Notes: generated by a model not told the origin, from the letters alone. DNA of 64,000 bases from CAVXEH01 sp963805645 (GCA_963805645.1 CAWDVA010000005.1:124001-188000); one strand, 5' to 3'. Numbered from the stretch's first letter, positions 25,350 through 33,632 are shown. Numbers and translations: made by a program.

Positions 25350-26158
25350 CCGAGCGCGCCGGCCTGGTGCGGGCGCTGCTCATCGGCGACATCATCGGGA
25401 AGCCCGGGCGGATCGCCGTCCGCCAGGTCCTCCCTGACCTCCGGCGCGAGCTGGACGTCGACCTCGTGGTGGCGAACGGGGAGAACGTCGCCGCCGGAAT
25501 GGGGCTGACGCCGTCGCTCTCCGAGGAGCTGCTCGACGCCGGGATCGACGTGATCACCTCCGGCAACCATATCTGGGACAAGCGCGAGATCTACCAGTAT
25601 CTCGAGGGCGATCCCCCGGTCCTGCGGCCCCTCAACTACCCGCACGAGGTTCCGGGGCGCGGCTGGCTCATCCATCACCTGCCCGACGGCGGCGAGGTGG
25701 CGGTCATCAATGCCATGGGCCGGGTCTACATGAACCAGCTCGACTCGCCGTTCACCGCCCTGGACCAGCTCCTCGACGAGGCTGCCGAGCCACTCCCGCC
25801 GGTGCGCCTGGTGGACTTCCACTGCGAGATCACCAGCGAGAAGAACGCCATGGGCTGGTACCTGGACGGGCGCGTGACCGCCGTGGTGGGAACCCACACC
25901 CACGTTCCCACCGCCGATGCCCGCCTGCTGCCCAAGGGCACGGCCTACATCAGCGACATCGGCATGACCGGTCCCCGCGACTCGATCATCGGCTTCAAGA
26001 TCGACACCGTGCTCCCGCGCTTCGTCCGCCACATGCCCACCCGCTTCGAGGTGGGCAGCGGTCCGGTCTCCCTCAACGCGGTCGTCGTCGAGGCCGAGCG
26101 TGCCACGGGGCGCGCCACCGGCATCGTCCAGGTCCAGCGAACCATCGAGGTCGACTAG
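25346..26158 (+). CDS. ymdB: YmdB-family metallophosphoesterase
   Basis: A 270-residue calcineurin-like phosphodiesterase that in Bacillus acts on 2',3'-cyclic nucleotides and affects RNA levels. Metal ligands are visible in LLIGDIIGKPGR, NGENVAAGMG, TSGNHIWDKREI, FHCEITSEKNAM and VVGTHTHVPTAD. It overlaps the rny stop by 4 bases; the rny-ymdB pairing is common and suggests a shared role in RNA turnover. Confidence 0.95.
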   Translation: MTERAGLVRALLIGDIIGKPGRIAVRQVLPDLRRELDVDLVVANGENVAAGMGLTPSLSEELLDAGIDVITSGNHIWDKREIYQYLEGDPPVLRPLNYPHEVPGRGWLIHHLPDGGEVAVINAMGRVYMNQLDSPFTALDQLLDEAAEPLPPVRLVDFHCEITSEKNAMGWYLDGRVTAVVGTHTHVPTADARLLPKGTAYISDIGMTGPRDSIIGFKIDTVLPRFVRHMPTRFEVGSGPVSLNAVVVEAERATGRATGIVQVQRTIEVD

Positions 26159-26162
26159 GCCG

Positions 26163-27119
26163 ATGGCGCCGGCCGGCGGCCGGAGATCAGCCGGCGCACC
26201 CGCGCTGGCCGCCATCGTCGGGCCAACCGCCAGCGGCAAGTCCGACCTGGCCATGGCACTCGCCCGGCAGCTGCCGCTCGAGATCCTGGTCGCGGATTCG
26301 CGCCAGGTGTACCGCGGCATGGATGTCGGCACCGCCACCCCGTCGGCGACCGACCGCGCCGCGGTCCCGCACCACCTGCTCGACCTGGTGGCGCCGGACG
26401 AGCCATTCACCGTGGCCGGCTGGGTCGCCCGTGCCCGCCCGCTCCTTGCCGAGATCGCCGCCAGGGGAGCCTGGCCGATGGTGGTTGGCGGAACCGGACT
26501 CTACGTTTCCGCGCTCATCGACGGGTTCGACTTCGCGTCCCAGGCGTGGTCGCCCGAGGTCCGCGAGCGCCTGTCCGCCGAGCTCGAGGCCGAGGGTCTG
26601 GCGACCCTCGCGGTGCGCCTGCACGACCTCGATCCCGCGGCGGCGGCTCGGATCGACGTGCGCAACCCGCGCCGCGTCCTGCGGGCGCTCGAACGGGCGG
26701 AGGCGGGCGGGGTCGGGAAGTCCCTCCGGGCGACGCCCTACTCCGGGCGCCTCGCCCTGCTGGCCGTCAGCCGCCCGCGCGAAGTCCTCTACCGTCGGAT
26801 CGACGAGCGCGCCCGACGCCTGTTCGAGACCGGACTCCTCGACGAGGTCCGCGCGTTGCTCGATGCCGGCTACGGCGCCGACCTCGCGCCCATGACCGGA
26901 CACGGCTACCGCGAGGCCGCCGGCTACCTGGCGGGGGAGTGGTCGCTTGACGAGGCGATCACGCGCACCGCGCGCCGTACCCGCCAGTACGCCAAGCGTC
27001 AGCTGAGCTGGTTCGGTCGCGACCCGCGCATCGTCTGGCTGGCCGCCGGCGACGGTCCCGCGGATGACCCGGCGCTGGTAGCCCGGGCGGTCGACCTCCT
27101 GCGCCGGCTCAGCGCCTGA
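26163..27119 (+). CDS. miaA: tRNA dimethylallyltransferase MiaA
   Basis: A 318-residue enzyme that adds the isopentenyl group to A37 of tRNAs reading UNN codons. P-loop GPTASGKS (near residue 20), DSRQVYRGMDVGTATPS, HHLLDLV, VVGGTGLYVSALIDGF, NPRRVLRALE and RTRQYAKRQLSWF are all present. ATG 26163 starts 4 bases after the ymdB stop. It ends 9 bases before the convergent GGDEF/EAL gene. Confidence 0.96.
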   Translation: MAPAGGRRSAGAPALAAIVGPTASGKSDLAMALARQLPLEILVADSRQVYRGMDVGTATPSATDRAAVPHHLLDLVAPDEPFTVAGWVARARPLLAEIAARGAWPMVVGGTGLYVSALIDGFDFASQAWSPEVRERLSAELEAEGLATLAVRLHDLDPAAAARIDVRNPRRVLRALERAEAGGVGKSLRATPYSGRLALLAVSRPREVLYRRIDERARRLFETGLLDEVRALLDAGYGADLAPMTGHGYREAAGYLAGEWSLDEAITRTARRTRQYAKRQLSWFGRDPRIVWLAAGDGPADDPALVARAVDLLRRLSA

Positions 27120-27128
27120 CGCGGCCCG

Positions 27129-28757
27129 TCAACCGCCAGCCGGCGTCGGCAGACCGATCGACTGGCGCCACGCGGCCATCGGCGGCGGCCCCGCGGCCGG
27201 GACGCCGGTCCCCCCGACGGTCGCGAGCGTCTCGGGGACCTGGAGCGGACCCGGGCGGCCGAAGAAGTACCCCTGCCCGGCACGCACGCCCAGCGAGACG
27301 AGGCGCGCCGCCTCCTCGGGCTCCTCGATGCCCTCCCCGACGACCAGGGCGCCTGTTCGCCCCGCAAAGGCGACGACCGAGCCCACCACCGCTTCGGACG
27401 GCGCGCCCGGAGACGAGCGCTGCACCAGGCTCAGGTCGACCTTGAGAATATCGAAGCGCAGCTCGGAGAGCAGGCGCAGGCCCGAGTTGCCGGCACCCAG
27501 GTCATCGGCTGCAAGGCGGATCCCGGCCCGGCGGCAGGGTTCCAGCTTGGCCCGGACGCGCTCTGCGTCGCCAACCTCCTCCCGCTCGGTCAGCTCGAGC
27601 ACGAGCCGATCGGGAGGGAAGGCATGGCGTGCCAGGATTCCGAGCAGCACCGCACCGCTGAACTCCGGCGCCTCGATGGTTTGCGGCGAGACATTCACGC
27701 TCAGGAATTGGTCAGACGGCAGCGCGGCCGCACCCGCGACGATGGTGTCGATGCAGCTCATGTCCAGGGCAACGAGATGGCCGCTCGCCGCCGCGGCGCT
27801 GAAGAGGGCCGCTGGATTCGCGAACGGGGCCGGTGCGACGGGCCGGATGAGGCCCTCCTGGCCAAGGACCGTGAGCCCGTCGAGATCCACGATGGGCTGG
27901 TACACCGGACGCAGCTGCCGGTGAGCGATGACCTCGGAGATGGCCGCGGCCGCTCCGGGCGCCGGCTGCGATCCCGCCTGCGCCGGGTCGAACACGGCGA
28001 CCTCGGTGCGTCCGGCCCGCTTCGTGGCGTACAGGGCGGCATCCGCCTGCGAGTACAGCTGCTCCCGGGTGGCCGCCAGCTCGGGCACGGCCGAGATGCC
28101 CGCCGAGAAGGAGATGGCCGCGTCACCCTGATCGCGCAACGGTGGTTGCAGGGAGGTCGCCAGGAGGCGCCGCCCGACCACCCAGGCTCCCTCCGCATCG
28201 GTGTGGGGGAGCAGGACGGCAAACTCGTCACCCCCGATGCGGAACGGACGGTCCACGCGGCGCAGGCCGGCGAGGATCAGCCGGCCGAAATCCGCGAGGG
28301 TGCGGTCACCTGCGGCATGGCCGTGCCGGTCGTTGACGGACTTGAACTCGTCGAGGTCGATCAGGATCAGCGAGACCGACACGCCATAGCGGTGCGCTTG
28401 CTCCACCTGGCGCTCGAGCTCCTCCTGGAACGCGCGGTGATTTCCGAGCCCGGTGAGTGGATCAGTCAGCGAATCGGCCAGCGCAGCGGCGTACCGGTCA
28501 TGCAGCTCGGCACGGTCCTCCACCAGGGGTCGGACGACGCTGACATGGAGCAGGGCGCCGGCGGCTCCCACCGAGACACCGGTGGCGAGCGCAGCACGCA
28601 ACCCCAGATCGGGGACAACGAAGGCGAGCAGCCAATAGGCCAGCACGGCGACGATCGCGCTGCAGGCGAGCACGAAGCCCAACCGGCCGCCCATGTCGCG
28701 CAGCAGCCGTGACTCACGGGCACGTGCCGTCGGCTCGGTCTTCGGATCGTCCGGCAT
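27129..28757 (-). CDS. Membrane GGDEF-EAL cyclic-di-GMP enzyme
   Basis: A 542-residue protein with two N-terminal membrane helices (about 27-50 and 56-76), a GGDEF domain with an intact motif at 175-179 and an inhibitory site RRVD at 166-169, then an EAL domain. In the EAL domain the signature reads EGL instead of EAL, but the other metal and catalytic positions seem kept: NVSP, ELTE, DDLGAG, LKVD, GEGIE and GQGYFFGRP. It may therefore both make and degrade c-di-GMP. ATG 28757 has GGAG 5 bases upstream. It is transcribed alone. Confidence 0.92.
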   Translation of the reverse strand: MPDDPKTEPTARARESRLLRDMGGRLGFVLACSAIVAVLAYWLLAFVVPDLGLRAALATGVSVGAAGALLHVSVVRPLVEDRAELHDRYAAALADSLTDPLTGLGNHRAFQEELERQVEQAHRYGVSVSLILIDLDEFKSVNDRHGHAAGDRTLADFGRLILAGLRRVDRPFRIGGDEFAVLLPHTDAEGAWVVGRRLLATSLQPPLRDQGDAAISFSAGISAVPELAATREQLYSQADAALYATKRAGRTEVAVFDPAQAGSQPAPGAAAAISEVIAHRQLRPVYQPIVDLDGLTVLGQEGLIRPVAPAPFANPAALFSAAAASGHLVALDMSCIDTIVAGAAALPSDQFLSVNVSPQTIEAPEFSGAVLLGILARHAFPPDRLVLELTEREEVGDAERVRAKLEPCRRAGIRLAADDLGAGNSGLRLLSELRFDILKVDLSLVQRSSPGAPSEAVVGSVVAFAGRTGALVVGEGIEEPEEAARLVSLGVRAGQGYFFGRPGPLQVPETLATVGGTGVPAAGPPPMAAWRQSIGLPTPAGG

Positions 28758-28880
28758 GGCGTCTCCTGCGCTCCCAAATCGGTGCGGATAGGTATCGCAC
28801 GGTATGGTGTGGACGCGCACTAGGCTGAAAGTACCGGTGCGTGGAAGAGGTCTCGCGACCGCCTCTGTCGCGGCATCGGC

Positions 28881-28886
28881 TACCAT
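28881..28886 (+). promoter_or_regulatory. -10 box for hflX
   Basis: TACCAT 12 bases before the hflX ATG; the leader would be about five bases long with an AGGGA element overlapping it. Confidence 0.35.
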
Positions 28887-28898
28887 CAGGGACGCACG

Positions 28899-30197
28899 AT
28901 GACGAACCGCTCCCGCCTGATCGACCTCACAACGCCCGAGGAGCGCGCCTTCCTGATCGGTCTTGACACCCATGCCGGCTGGCCCGTGGCGCGCTCGCTG
29001 GCCGAGCTCGCCGCTCTCGCCGAGACCGCGGGCGCGGCCGTGGTGGGCAGCGCGTTCCAGCGCCGTCCCAACCCGGACCCGGTCTGGTACTTCGGCAAGG
29101 GTCGGGCAGCCGAGCTCGTCGAGGAGAAGGCCGCGAGCGACTTCAACGTGCTGATCGTCGACGACGAGATCACGCCCACCCAGCAGCGCTCGCTCGAGAA
29201 GCTGGTCGACTGCAAGGTGCTCGACCGTTCGGCCCTGATCATCGACATCTTCGCCCGGCACGCGCGGACCCACGAGGGCCGCCTCCAGGTCGAGCTCGCC
29301 CAGCTGGAATATCACCTCCCGCGCCTGACCCGCATGTGGACCCACCTGTCGCGCACCGGCGGCGGCATCGGGACCCGTGGTCCGGGCGAGACCCAGCTCG
29401 AGACCGACCGCCGCGTCATCCGCGAGAAGATCAAGAAGGTTCGCTCGGAGATCGACGAGGTCAAGCGCCAGCGCGCCACCGCCGCCCGCCAGCGCGAGCG
29501 CGGTGAGGTCGCCACCGTGGCGCTGGTGGGCTACACCAACGCCGGCAAGAGCACGCTCCTCAACCGCCTCGCCGATGCCGACGTGTACGCCGCCAACATG
29601 CTTTTCGCCACCCTCGACCCCACGTCCCGCCAGGTCACCCTGCCGACCGGGAAGCACATCGTGGCCACCGACACGGTGGGATTCATCAACAAGCTGCCGC
29701 ACGATCTCGTCGACGCCTTCCGGGCCACCCTCGAGGAGGTTCTCCGGGCGGACCTCCTCCTCGAGGTCGTGGACGCCGCCGATCCGGACTTCATGGCCCA
29801 GCAGGCTGCGGTACAGATCGTGCTCGATGAGCTCGGGGCCGGCCACAAGCCACGGATCACGGTGTTCAACAAGATCGACCTGCTCGACGCCGACCTGCGC
29901 GATGCGGCCGCACCCCCCTCGGACCGCGCGGCGTTCGTCTCGTCGACGACGGGGGAGGGGATCGAGGGGCTCCTTCAGCTGGTGGGCGATGCCCTGCGCG
30001 CGCAGATGGTCCCGGTGGACACGGTGGTGCCCTATGCACGCGGCGAGCTCGTGGGCCGAGCACGCACCAGCGGCGAAGTCTCCGAGGCCTACACCGAGGG
30101 TGGCGTGCGGATCAGCGGACACCTGCCCGAAGCGGTCGCCGCGGAGATCGCCGCCGCCACCGAGCCGCGGCGCCGCGCGCGACGCGGCGGCGCCTGA
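28899..30197 (+). CDS. hflX: Ribosome-associated GTPase HflX
   Basis: A 432-residue GTPase that splits or rescues stalled ribosomes. The N-terminal HflX domain has GKGRAAELVEE and DRSALIIDIFARHARTHEG; the linker has TRGPGETQLETDRR; the GTPase domain has GYTNAGKST (G1), DTVGFINKLPHDLVDAFRAT (G3) and FNKIDL (G4). A C-terminal Arg-rich tail is present. ATG 28899 is chosen since the family N-terminus follows closely. The methyltransferase gene starts 16 bases after its stop. Confidence 0.95.
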   Translation: MTNRSRLIDLTTPEERAFLIGLDTHAGWPVARSLAELAALAETAGAAVVGSAFQRRPNPDPVWYFGKGRAAELVEEKAASDFNVLIVDDEITPTQQRSLEKLVDCKVLDRSALIIDIFARHARTHEGRLQVELAQLEYHLPRLTRMWTHLSRTGGGIGTRGPGETQLETDRRVIREKIKKVRSEIDEVKRQRATAARQRERGEVATVALVGYTNAGKSTLLNRLADADVYAANMLFATLDPTSRQVTLPTGKHIVATDTVGFINKLPHDLVDAFRATLEEVLRADLLLEVVDAADPDFMAQQAAVQIVLDELGAGHKPRITVFNKIDLLDADLRDAAAPPSDRAAFVSSTTGEGIEGLLQLVGDALRAQMVPVDTVVPYARGELVGRARTSGEVSEAYTEGGVRISGHLPEAVAAEIAAATEPRRRARRGGA

Positions 30198-30213
30198 GAG
30201 ACCGCTGGCCATC

Positions 30214-31032
30214 ATGCCGCCACGCCACACCGCCGCCGTCGACGCCCCCGTCGTCCTCGAGGGACGCATCTCGATCGAGGCTGCGCTGGCCGCCGGGGTA
30301 CGGTCCGTCAGCGAGATCCTCGCCGTCACTCCCGGCGACCGCCGCCTCGCCGTCCTGCGCCGCGTCGCCGCCGAGCACGATGTCCCCATCCGCCGCGTGA
30401 CGCCGGCCGCGCTGCGCGGGCTGGTGAGCGGCCAGACGCACGGCGGGGTCGTCGCCCTGGCGGGGGAGCGACGCTACCTGGACCCGGCGGAGCTCATGGG
30501 CGAGACCGGACCCGACGGCCTGCTGGTCATGCTGGATGGCCTGGAGGACCCCTACAACTTCGGCCAGGCCGTCCGCTCGCTCTTCGCGGCCGGCGTGGAC
30601 GGGCTGGTGCTCCGCGCCAGGTCGTGGGAATCGGCGGCCGCGGTCGTGACCCGCGCCTCGGCCGGCGCCACCGAGCTGATGCCGACCGCCGTCGTCGCCA
30701 CGCCAGAGGAGGCGGCCGACGCCGCCCGAGGAGCCGGCCTGCAGGTCGCCTGCGCATCGACGCGCGCCGACGGGACCTGGATCCACGATGCGGACCTGGT
30801 CCGCGGCACATTCGTGCTGGTTGGCGGCGAGCGGCGGGGGATCACTCGCTCCTTTGTCGACCAGGCCGATCTCTTGCTCCGGATCCCCTACGGCCGGCGC
30901 GGGGCCCACGCCCTGGGCGCCGCCGTGTCCGCGGCGCTGATCGGCTTCGAGGCCCTCAGGCAGCGGCGAGCCGCGGGCCGCGGCTCAGCATCCGGCGCCG
31001 GCGCCGAGGAGGAATCGAGCCAGGATCGCTAG
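30214..31032 (+). CDS. rlmB: TrmH (SpoU)-family RNA methyltransferase
   Basis: A 272-residue 2'-O-methyltransferase with an N-terminal L30e-like substrate domain (VVLEGRISIEAALAAGVRSV) and a SPOUT knot. Motif 1 reads LDGLEDPYNFGQAVRSLFAA with the catalytic Arg kept; motif 2 is LVGGERRGITR. Motif 3 is unusual: IPYGRRGAHALGAAVSAALI where most members have a Ser-Leu-Asn-Val core. Members methylate 23S rRNA or tRNA; RlmB is a guess from architecture. It overlaps the convergent small membrane gene by 4 bases. Confidence 0.82.
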   Translation: MPPRHTAAVDAPVVLEGRISIEAALAAGVRSVSEILAVTPGDRRLAVLRRVAAEHDVPIRRVTPAALRGLVSGQTHGGVVALAGERRYLDPAELMGETGPDGLLVMLDGLEDPYNFGQAVRSLFAAGVDGLVLRARSWESAAAVVTRASAGATELMPTAVVATPEEAADAARGAGLQVACASTRADGTWIHDADLVRGTFVLVGGERRGITRSFVDQADLLLRIPYGRRGAHALGAAVSAALIGFEALRQRRAAGRGSASGAGAEEESSQDR

Positions 31033-31259
31033 CGCTGTGTGCTGTAGGCGGCCGCCGGTCGAGGGACGCGCGTCCGGCGCCGGACACGGTCCCGGATGGC
31101 CAGCCCTGCGAGCAGGTACGCGGCGGACAGCACCACCAGGAAGCCGTAGCCGGCGAGCATGCTACCGAGCTCGCCGGTGAACGGCGCGACGATGAGCCCG
31201 ACGAGGCCCGCCGCCAGACCGGCCATCCCGAACGTGCGCAGCATGTGATTTCTCTGCAT
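31029..31259 (-). CDS. Small two-helix membrane protein
   Basis: A 76-residue protein with two hydrophobic helices (about 9-27 and 33-53) and a strongly basic C-terminal tail (RDRVRRRTRVPR), so the tail is likely cytoplasmic. No family recognised. A TAGGAT box lies 6 bases before ATG 31259, matching the leaderless pattern of this genome; the same bases could act as a weak AGGA ribosome site. Confidence 0.6.
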   Translation of the reverse strand: MQRNHMLRTFGMAGLAAGLVGLIVAPFTGELGSMLAGYGFLVVLSAAYLLAGLAIRDRVRRRTRVPRPAAAYSTQR

Positions 31260-31370
31260 TCTGCGATCCTAGAACCAGCGACCGTGTGCCCGATACGGCT
31301 CGTTCGTCCGGGGCCTCGCGTGGTACTCCGTCCGTCCTACCACTTCCGCAAATAGAAGTTATGTTGCGTT

Positions 31371-31392
31371 GTGGCTCGCCTGCAGGCGCCAC
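31371..31392. terminator. Hairpin in the low-GC spacer
   Basis: GTGG-CT-CGCC-TGCA-GGCG-CCAC folds into a stem with a two-base bulge; the core CGCCTGCAGGCG (31377-31388) is a perfect palindrome. It sits about 37 bases beyond the stop of the small minus-strand frame at 31429 and may be its terminator. Confidence 0.4.
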
Positions 31393-31428
31393 TGACGTAT
31401 CCGCAGGGACCGCGTCATCGGTCGATGG

Positions 31429-31620
31429 TCACTCGTCGCTCGGCTGCTCGTCCCCGGCGTCGGTCAGAACTGACACCCAGTCGCCCAGGTGGGTTCCGTT
31501 GGGATTGACATAGCCGGTGATCTCGATCGGTGCGTGGCGGCCGGTCGCCGCGTCATCCGCGGGCACTGGGCGGCCGGCGCGCCACGTTTCTGTCGTCTGA
31601 ATGTCTCGGCGAGTCTCCAT
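31429..31620 (-). CDS. Possible 63-residue protein in the lower-GC spacer
   Basis: Reads METRRDIQTTETWRAGRPVP and continues with a hydrophilic, acidic sequence that includes ITGYVNPNGTHLGDWVSVL. The amino-acid mix is protein-like and differs from the Arg/Pro shadows around it. The frame is open back to an ATG at 31689, which would add 23 residues. A weak AGGA lies about 10 bases upstream of 31620, a palindrome at the longer start and a hairpin after the stop. No family is recognised and it may not be a gene. Confidence 0.4.
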   Translation of the reverse strand: METRRDIQTTETWRAGRPVPADDAATGRHAPIEITGYVNPNGTHLGDWVSVLTDAGDEQPSDE

Positions 31621-31686
31621 AGGGATGCTTCCTGGTCTCCATCCCGGGCGGGATTTCCAGACCTTGCAACCCTCGTTGGCGGTTGT

Positions 31687-31703
31687 CATGACGCCCCGTC
31701 ATG
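31687..31703. repeat. Operator-like palindrome
   Basis: CATGACG, loop CCC, CGTCATG: a perfect 7-bp inverted repeat overlapping the longer possible start of the small frame. A further GCGGG/CCCGC stem lies just beyond at about 31713-31730. Confidence 0.4.
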
Positions 31704-31776
31704 TGGTCTGCGCGGGCAGTGACTCCCGCAGGCGTGTGGCGAACGTCGGTTGGATCGTGCTTGCGATGTCGACGTA

Positions 31777-32421
31777 TCACGCGTCTTCGAATGTGAACAG
31801 GCGTTCGTTTCGCCTGAGGAGCTGCGGCTCCGCCAGGCACCGGCCGACCCAAACCGAGTAGAGCTCATCTGGCGGGGCAATGAACGTCACCTCCTCGATG
31901 CCGGCCTCGACGAACCAGCGCCGGATCGTCGGCGTCAGGTCCGGCGGGCGACGGCTGCGGGTCCAGATGACCGTCGCACCAGACGCACACAGCATCGGCG
32001 TGGCCCGCGCCGTGCGCTCGATATCGGCGTCCGGAACGTTTCCGAAGATTCCGGCGAGGAGCAGCAGCGAGACGGGCGCCATGCCGACGGCAGCCTCCGT
32101 CGTCCCTGCGTCCCCTTCCACGATCTCGATCCGCGCAGCATTGATATCCCCTGCCGAGGCCCTCGCCACCGCAACCAGCCGTGGATCGAGCTCAACGAGC
32201 CGCGCGGATACGTCGGCTCGCCTCGGGTGGTCCTGCAGGACCTCGAGCAGGTCGCGTCCCTGCCCTGCGCACAGGCTGAGCACCCGGATGGGTCCGGCCG
32301 GCGCGGTGTCGAGCATCACCCGGATCTGCTCCTGCACGAGCCTCAGCCGCCGCGTCTGCGCCGATGTCGGGTCGTCGTAGGCCGCGTGCCAGTGCAGCCA
32401 GCGGTCGTCGGGCTCGCTCAT
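31777..32421 (-). CDS. Class I SAM-dependent methyltransferase-like protein
   Basis: A 214-residue Rossmann-fold protein. Motif I is VLSLCAGQGRDLLEVL (about residues 46-61), the acidic end of strand 2 is LVELDPRLV, and the strand-4 region IEIVEGDAGTTEAA and SLLLLAGIFGNVPDADI follow. The C-terminus (WFVEAGIEEVTFIAPPDELY) resembles small class I methyltransferases. Substrate unknown. ATG 32421 lies 35 bases after the pirin stop, so the two probably share an mRNA. Confidence 0.75.
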   Translation of the reverse strand: MSEPDDRWLHWHAAYDDPTSAQTRRLRLVQEQIRVMLDTAPAGPIRVLSLCAGQGRDLLEVLQDHPRRADVSARLVELDPRLVAVARASAGDINAARIEIVEGDAGTTEAAVGMAPVSLLLLAGIFGNVPDADIERTARATPMLCASGATVIWTRSRRPPDLTPTIRRWFVEAGIEEVTFIAPPDELYSVWVGRCLAEPQLLRRNERLFTFEDA

Positions 32422-32456
32422 CGGTCCATGGTGGCACGGCCCGATGGCGGATGCTG

Positions 32457-33440
32457 TCAGGACTCGATGACAGTCGTGGGTGTGTTGTGGACCGCGGGAA
32501 TCTGGCCCAGGCGTCCGGCCTGGTAGTCGGTGAAGGCCTGCATGACCTCCTCGCGGGTGTTCATCACGAACGGGCCCATCCAGGCGACCGGCTCGCGGAT
32601 CGGCCGGCCACCCAGGATCAGCACGTCGAGCGCCGGGCTGCGACTCTCCTGGACGCGCGATCCCGTGACGGTGAGGGCGTCTCCGGGGCCGAAGACCGCG
32701 AGCTGGCCGGTCTGAACGGGTCGACCCTCCATCCCCACGGTGCCATGGCCGGACAGGACGTAGAGCAGCGCGTTGTAGTCCGGGCGCCACGGGAGCTCCA
32801 GGCGCGCATCGGGGCTGATGGTGGCGTGGACGAAGGTCATGGGCGTGTAGGTCGAGCCAGGCCCGGCATGCTCCCCCACCTCGCCGGCGATCACCCGCAG
32901 CAGCGCGCCGCCATCGGCCGACGCCAGCAGCGCCACCTGGCTGGCGCGCAGGTCCTGGTAGCGCGGCGGCGCCCACTTCTGGGCACGCGGCAGGTTGACC
33001 CAGAGCTGGATGCCGTGGAACAGTCCCCCGCTGACGACCAGCGCCTCCGGCGGCTTCTCGATGTGCAGGATCCCGGAGCCCGCGGTCATCCACTGGGTGT
33101 CCCCGTTGGTGATCACTCCCCCACCCCCGTTCGAGTCACTGTGCTCGAAGACGCCGTCCATCATGTAGGTCACCGTCTCGAAGCCACGATGCGGATGCCA
33201 CGGCGTTCCCTTCGCCTCCCCGGGGGCGTACTCGACCTCCCCCATCTGGTCCATGTGCACGAACGGGTCGATCTCCGCCAGCTCGACCCCCGCGAACGCC
33301 CGGCGCACGGGAAAGCCCTCCCCCTCGAAGCCGCGCGGCGCCTCGGTAACGCTCTTGACGGTTCGCTCGCGGGAGGAGACGGGGTCTGGTCGCGGAATGC
33401 GCGGGAGGACGGTGATGTCCTCGACGGTCACGGCAGGCAT
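32457..33440 (-). CDS. Pirin family protein
   Basis: A 327-residue bicupin. The N-terminal cupin has the metal-binding pattern WHPHRGFETVTYMMDG and HIEKPPE; SDSNGGGGVITNGDTQWMTA is typical of pirins. Members are quercetin dioxygenase-like or regulatory proteins; function here is unknown. ATG 33440 lies 6 bases after a TATGAT box with TTGACT 15 bases further up, a good promoter giving a leaderless mRNA. Confidence 0.9.
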   Translation of the reverse strand: MPAVTVEDITVLPRIPRPDPVSSRERTVKSVTEAPRGFEGEGFPVRRAFAGVELAEIDPFVHMDQMGEVEYAPGEAKGTPWHPHRGFETVTYMMDGVFEHSDSNGGGGVITNGDTQWMTAGSGILHIEKPPEALVVSGGLFHGIQLWVNLPRAQKWAPPRYQDLRASQVALLASADGGALLRVIAGEVGEHAGPGSTYTPMTFVHATISPDARLELPWRPDYNALLYVLSGHGTVGMEGRPVQTGQLAVFGPGDALTVTGSRVQESRSPALDVLILGGRPIREPVAWMGPFVMNTREEVMQAFTDYQAGRLGQIPAVHNTPTTVIES

Positions 33441-33446
33441 GCACCC

Positions 33447-33473
33447 ATCATACACCGATACTTGCACAGTCAA
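33447..33473 (-). promoter_or_regulatory. Leaderless promoter of the pirin gene
   Basis: -10 TATGAT (33447-33452) and -35 TTGACT (33468-33473), spacer 15 bases, ATG 6 bases after the -10 box. Confidence 0.65.
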
Positions 33474-33509
33474 CCATCCAGCACGCCAGACCAGGCGGCA
33501 TGGGTGGAT

Positions 33510-33538
33510 CTGACAGCGGCTCCGGATCGCGCTACTCT
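33510..33538 (+). promoter_or_regulatory. Promoter of the HtrA gene
   Basis: -35 CTGACA (33510-33515), a 17-base spacer and -10 TACTCT (33533-33538). This is the best sigma-70-like promoter on the plus strand and gives a leader of about 90 bases. Confidence 0.6.
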
Positions 33539-33557
33539 TGAGGCACGCCGGCGCACA

Positions 33558-33617
33558 CCTGCCGGCCGGAGCGGAGGGCGGTTGGCGAGCTCGCATCGCC
33601 CGCACGGTTCCGGCAGG
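33558..33617 (+). promoter_or_regulatory. Inverted repeat that could hide the htrA ribosome site
   Basis: CCTGCCGG (33558-33565) is complementary to CCGGCAGG (33610-33617), and the right arm overlaps the AGGAGG ribosome site (33615-33620) of htrA. The loop is 44 bases. Confidence 0.35.
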
Positions 33618-33632
33618 AGGCTTCGCGACCGC

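Larger units (their letters stand above)
31260..31776. other. 517-base spacer with no certain gene
   Basis: The only long stretch without a secure gene. It is less GC-rich than its surroundings in places (for example 31345-31375). It holds the leaderless promoter of the small membrane gene at 31266-31271, two hairpins, a palindrome and one possible short frame (31429-31620). I see no tRNA, insertion sequence end or repeat array in it. Confidence 0.6.

Noticed and set aside
31601..31861. Plus-strand 86-codon frame in the lower-GC spacer
   Set aside because: It runs into the antisense end of the methyltransferase gene, has no ribosome site and its composition looks like chance.
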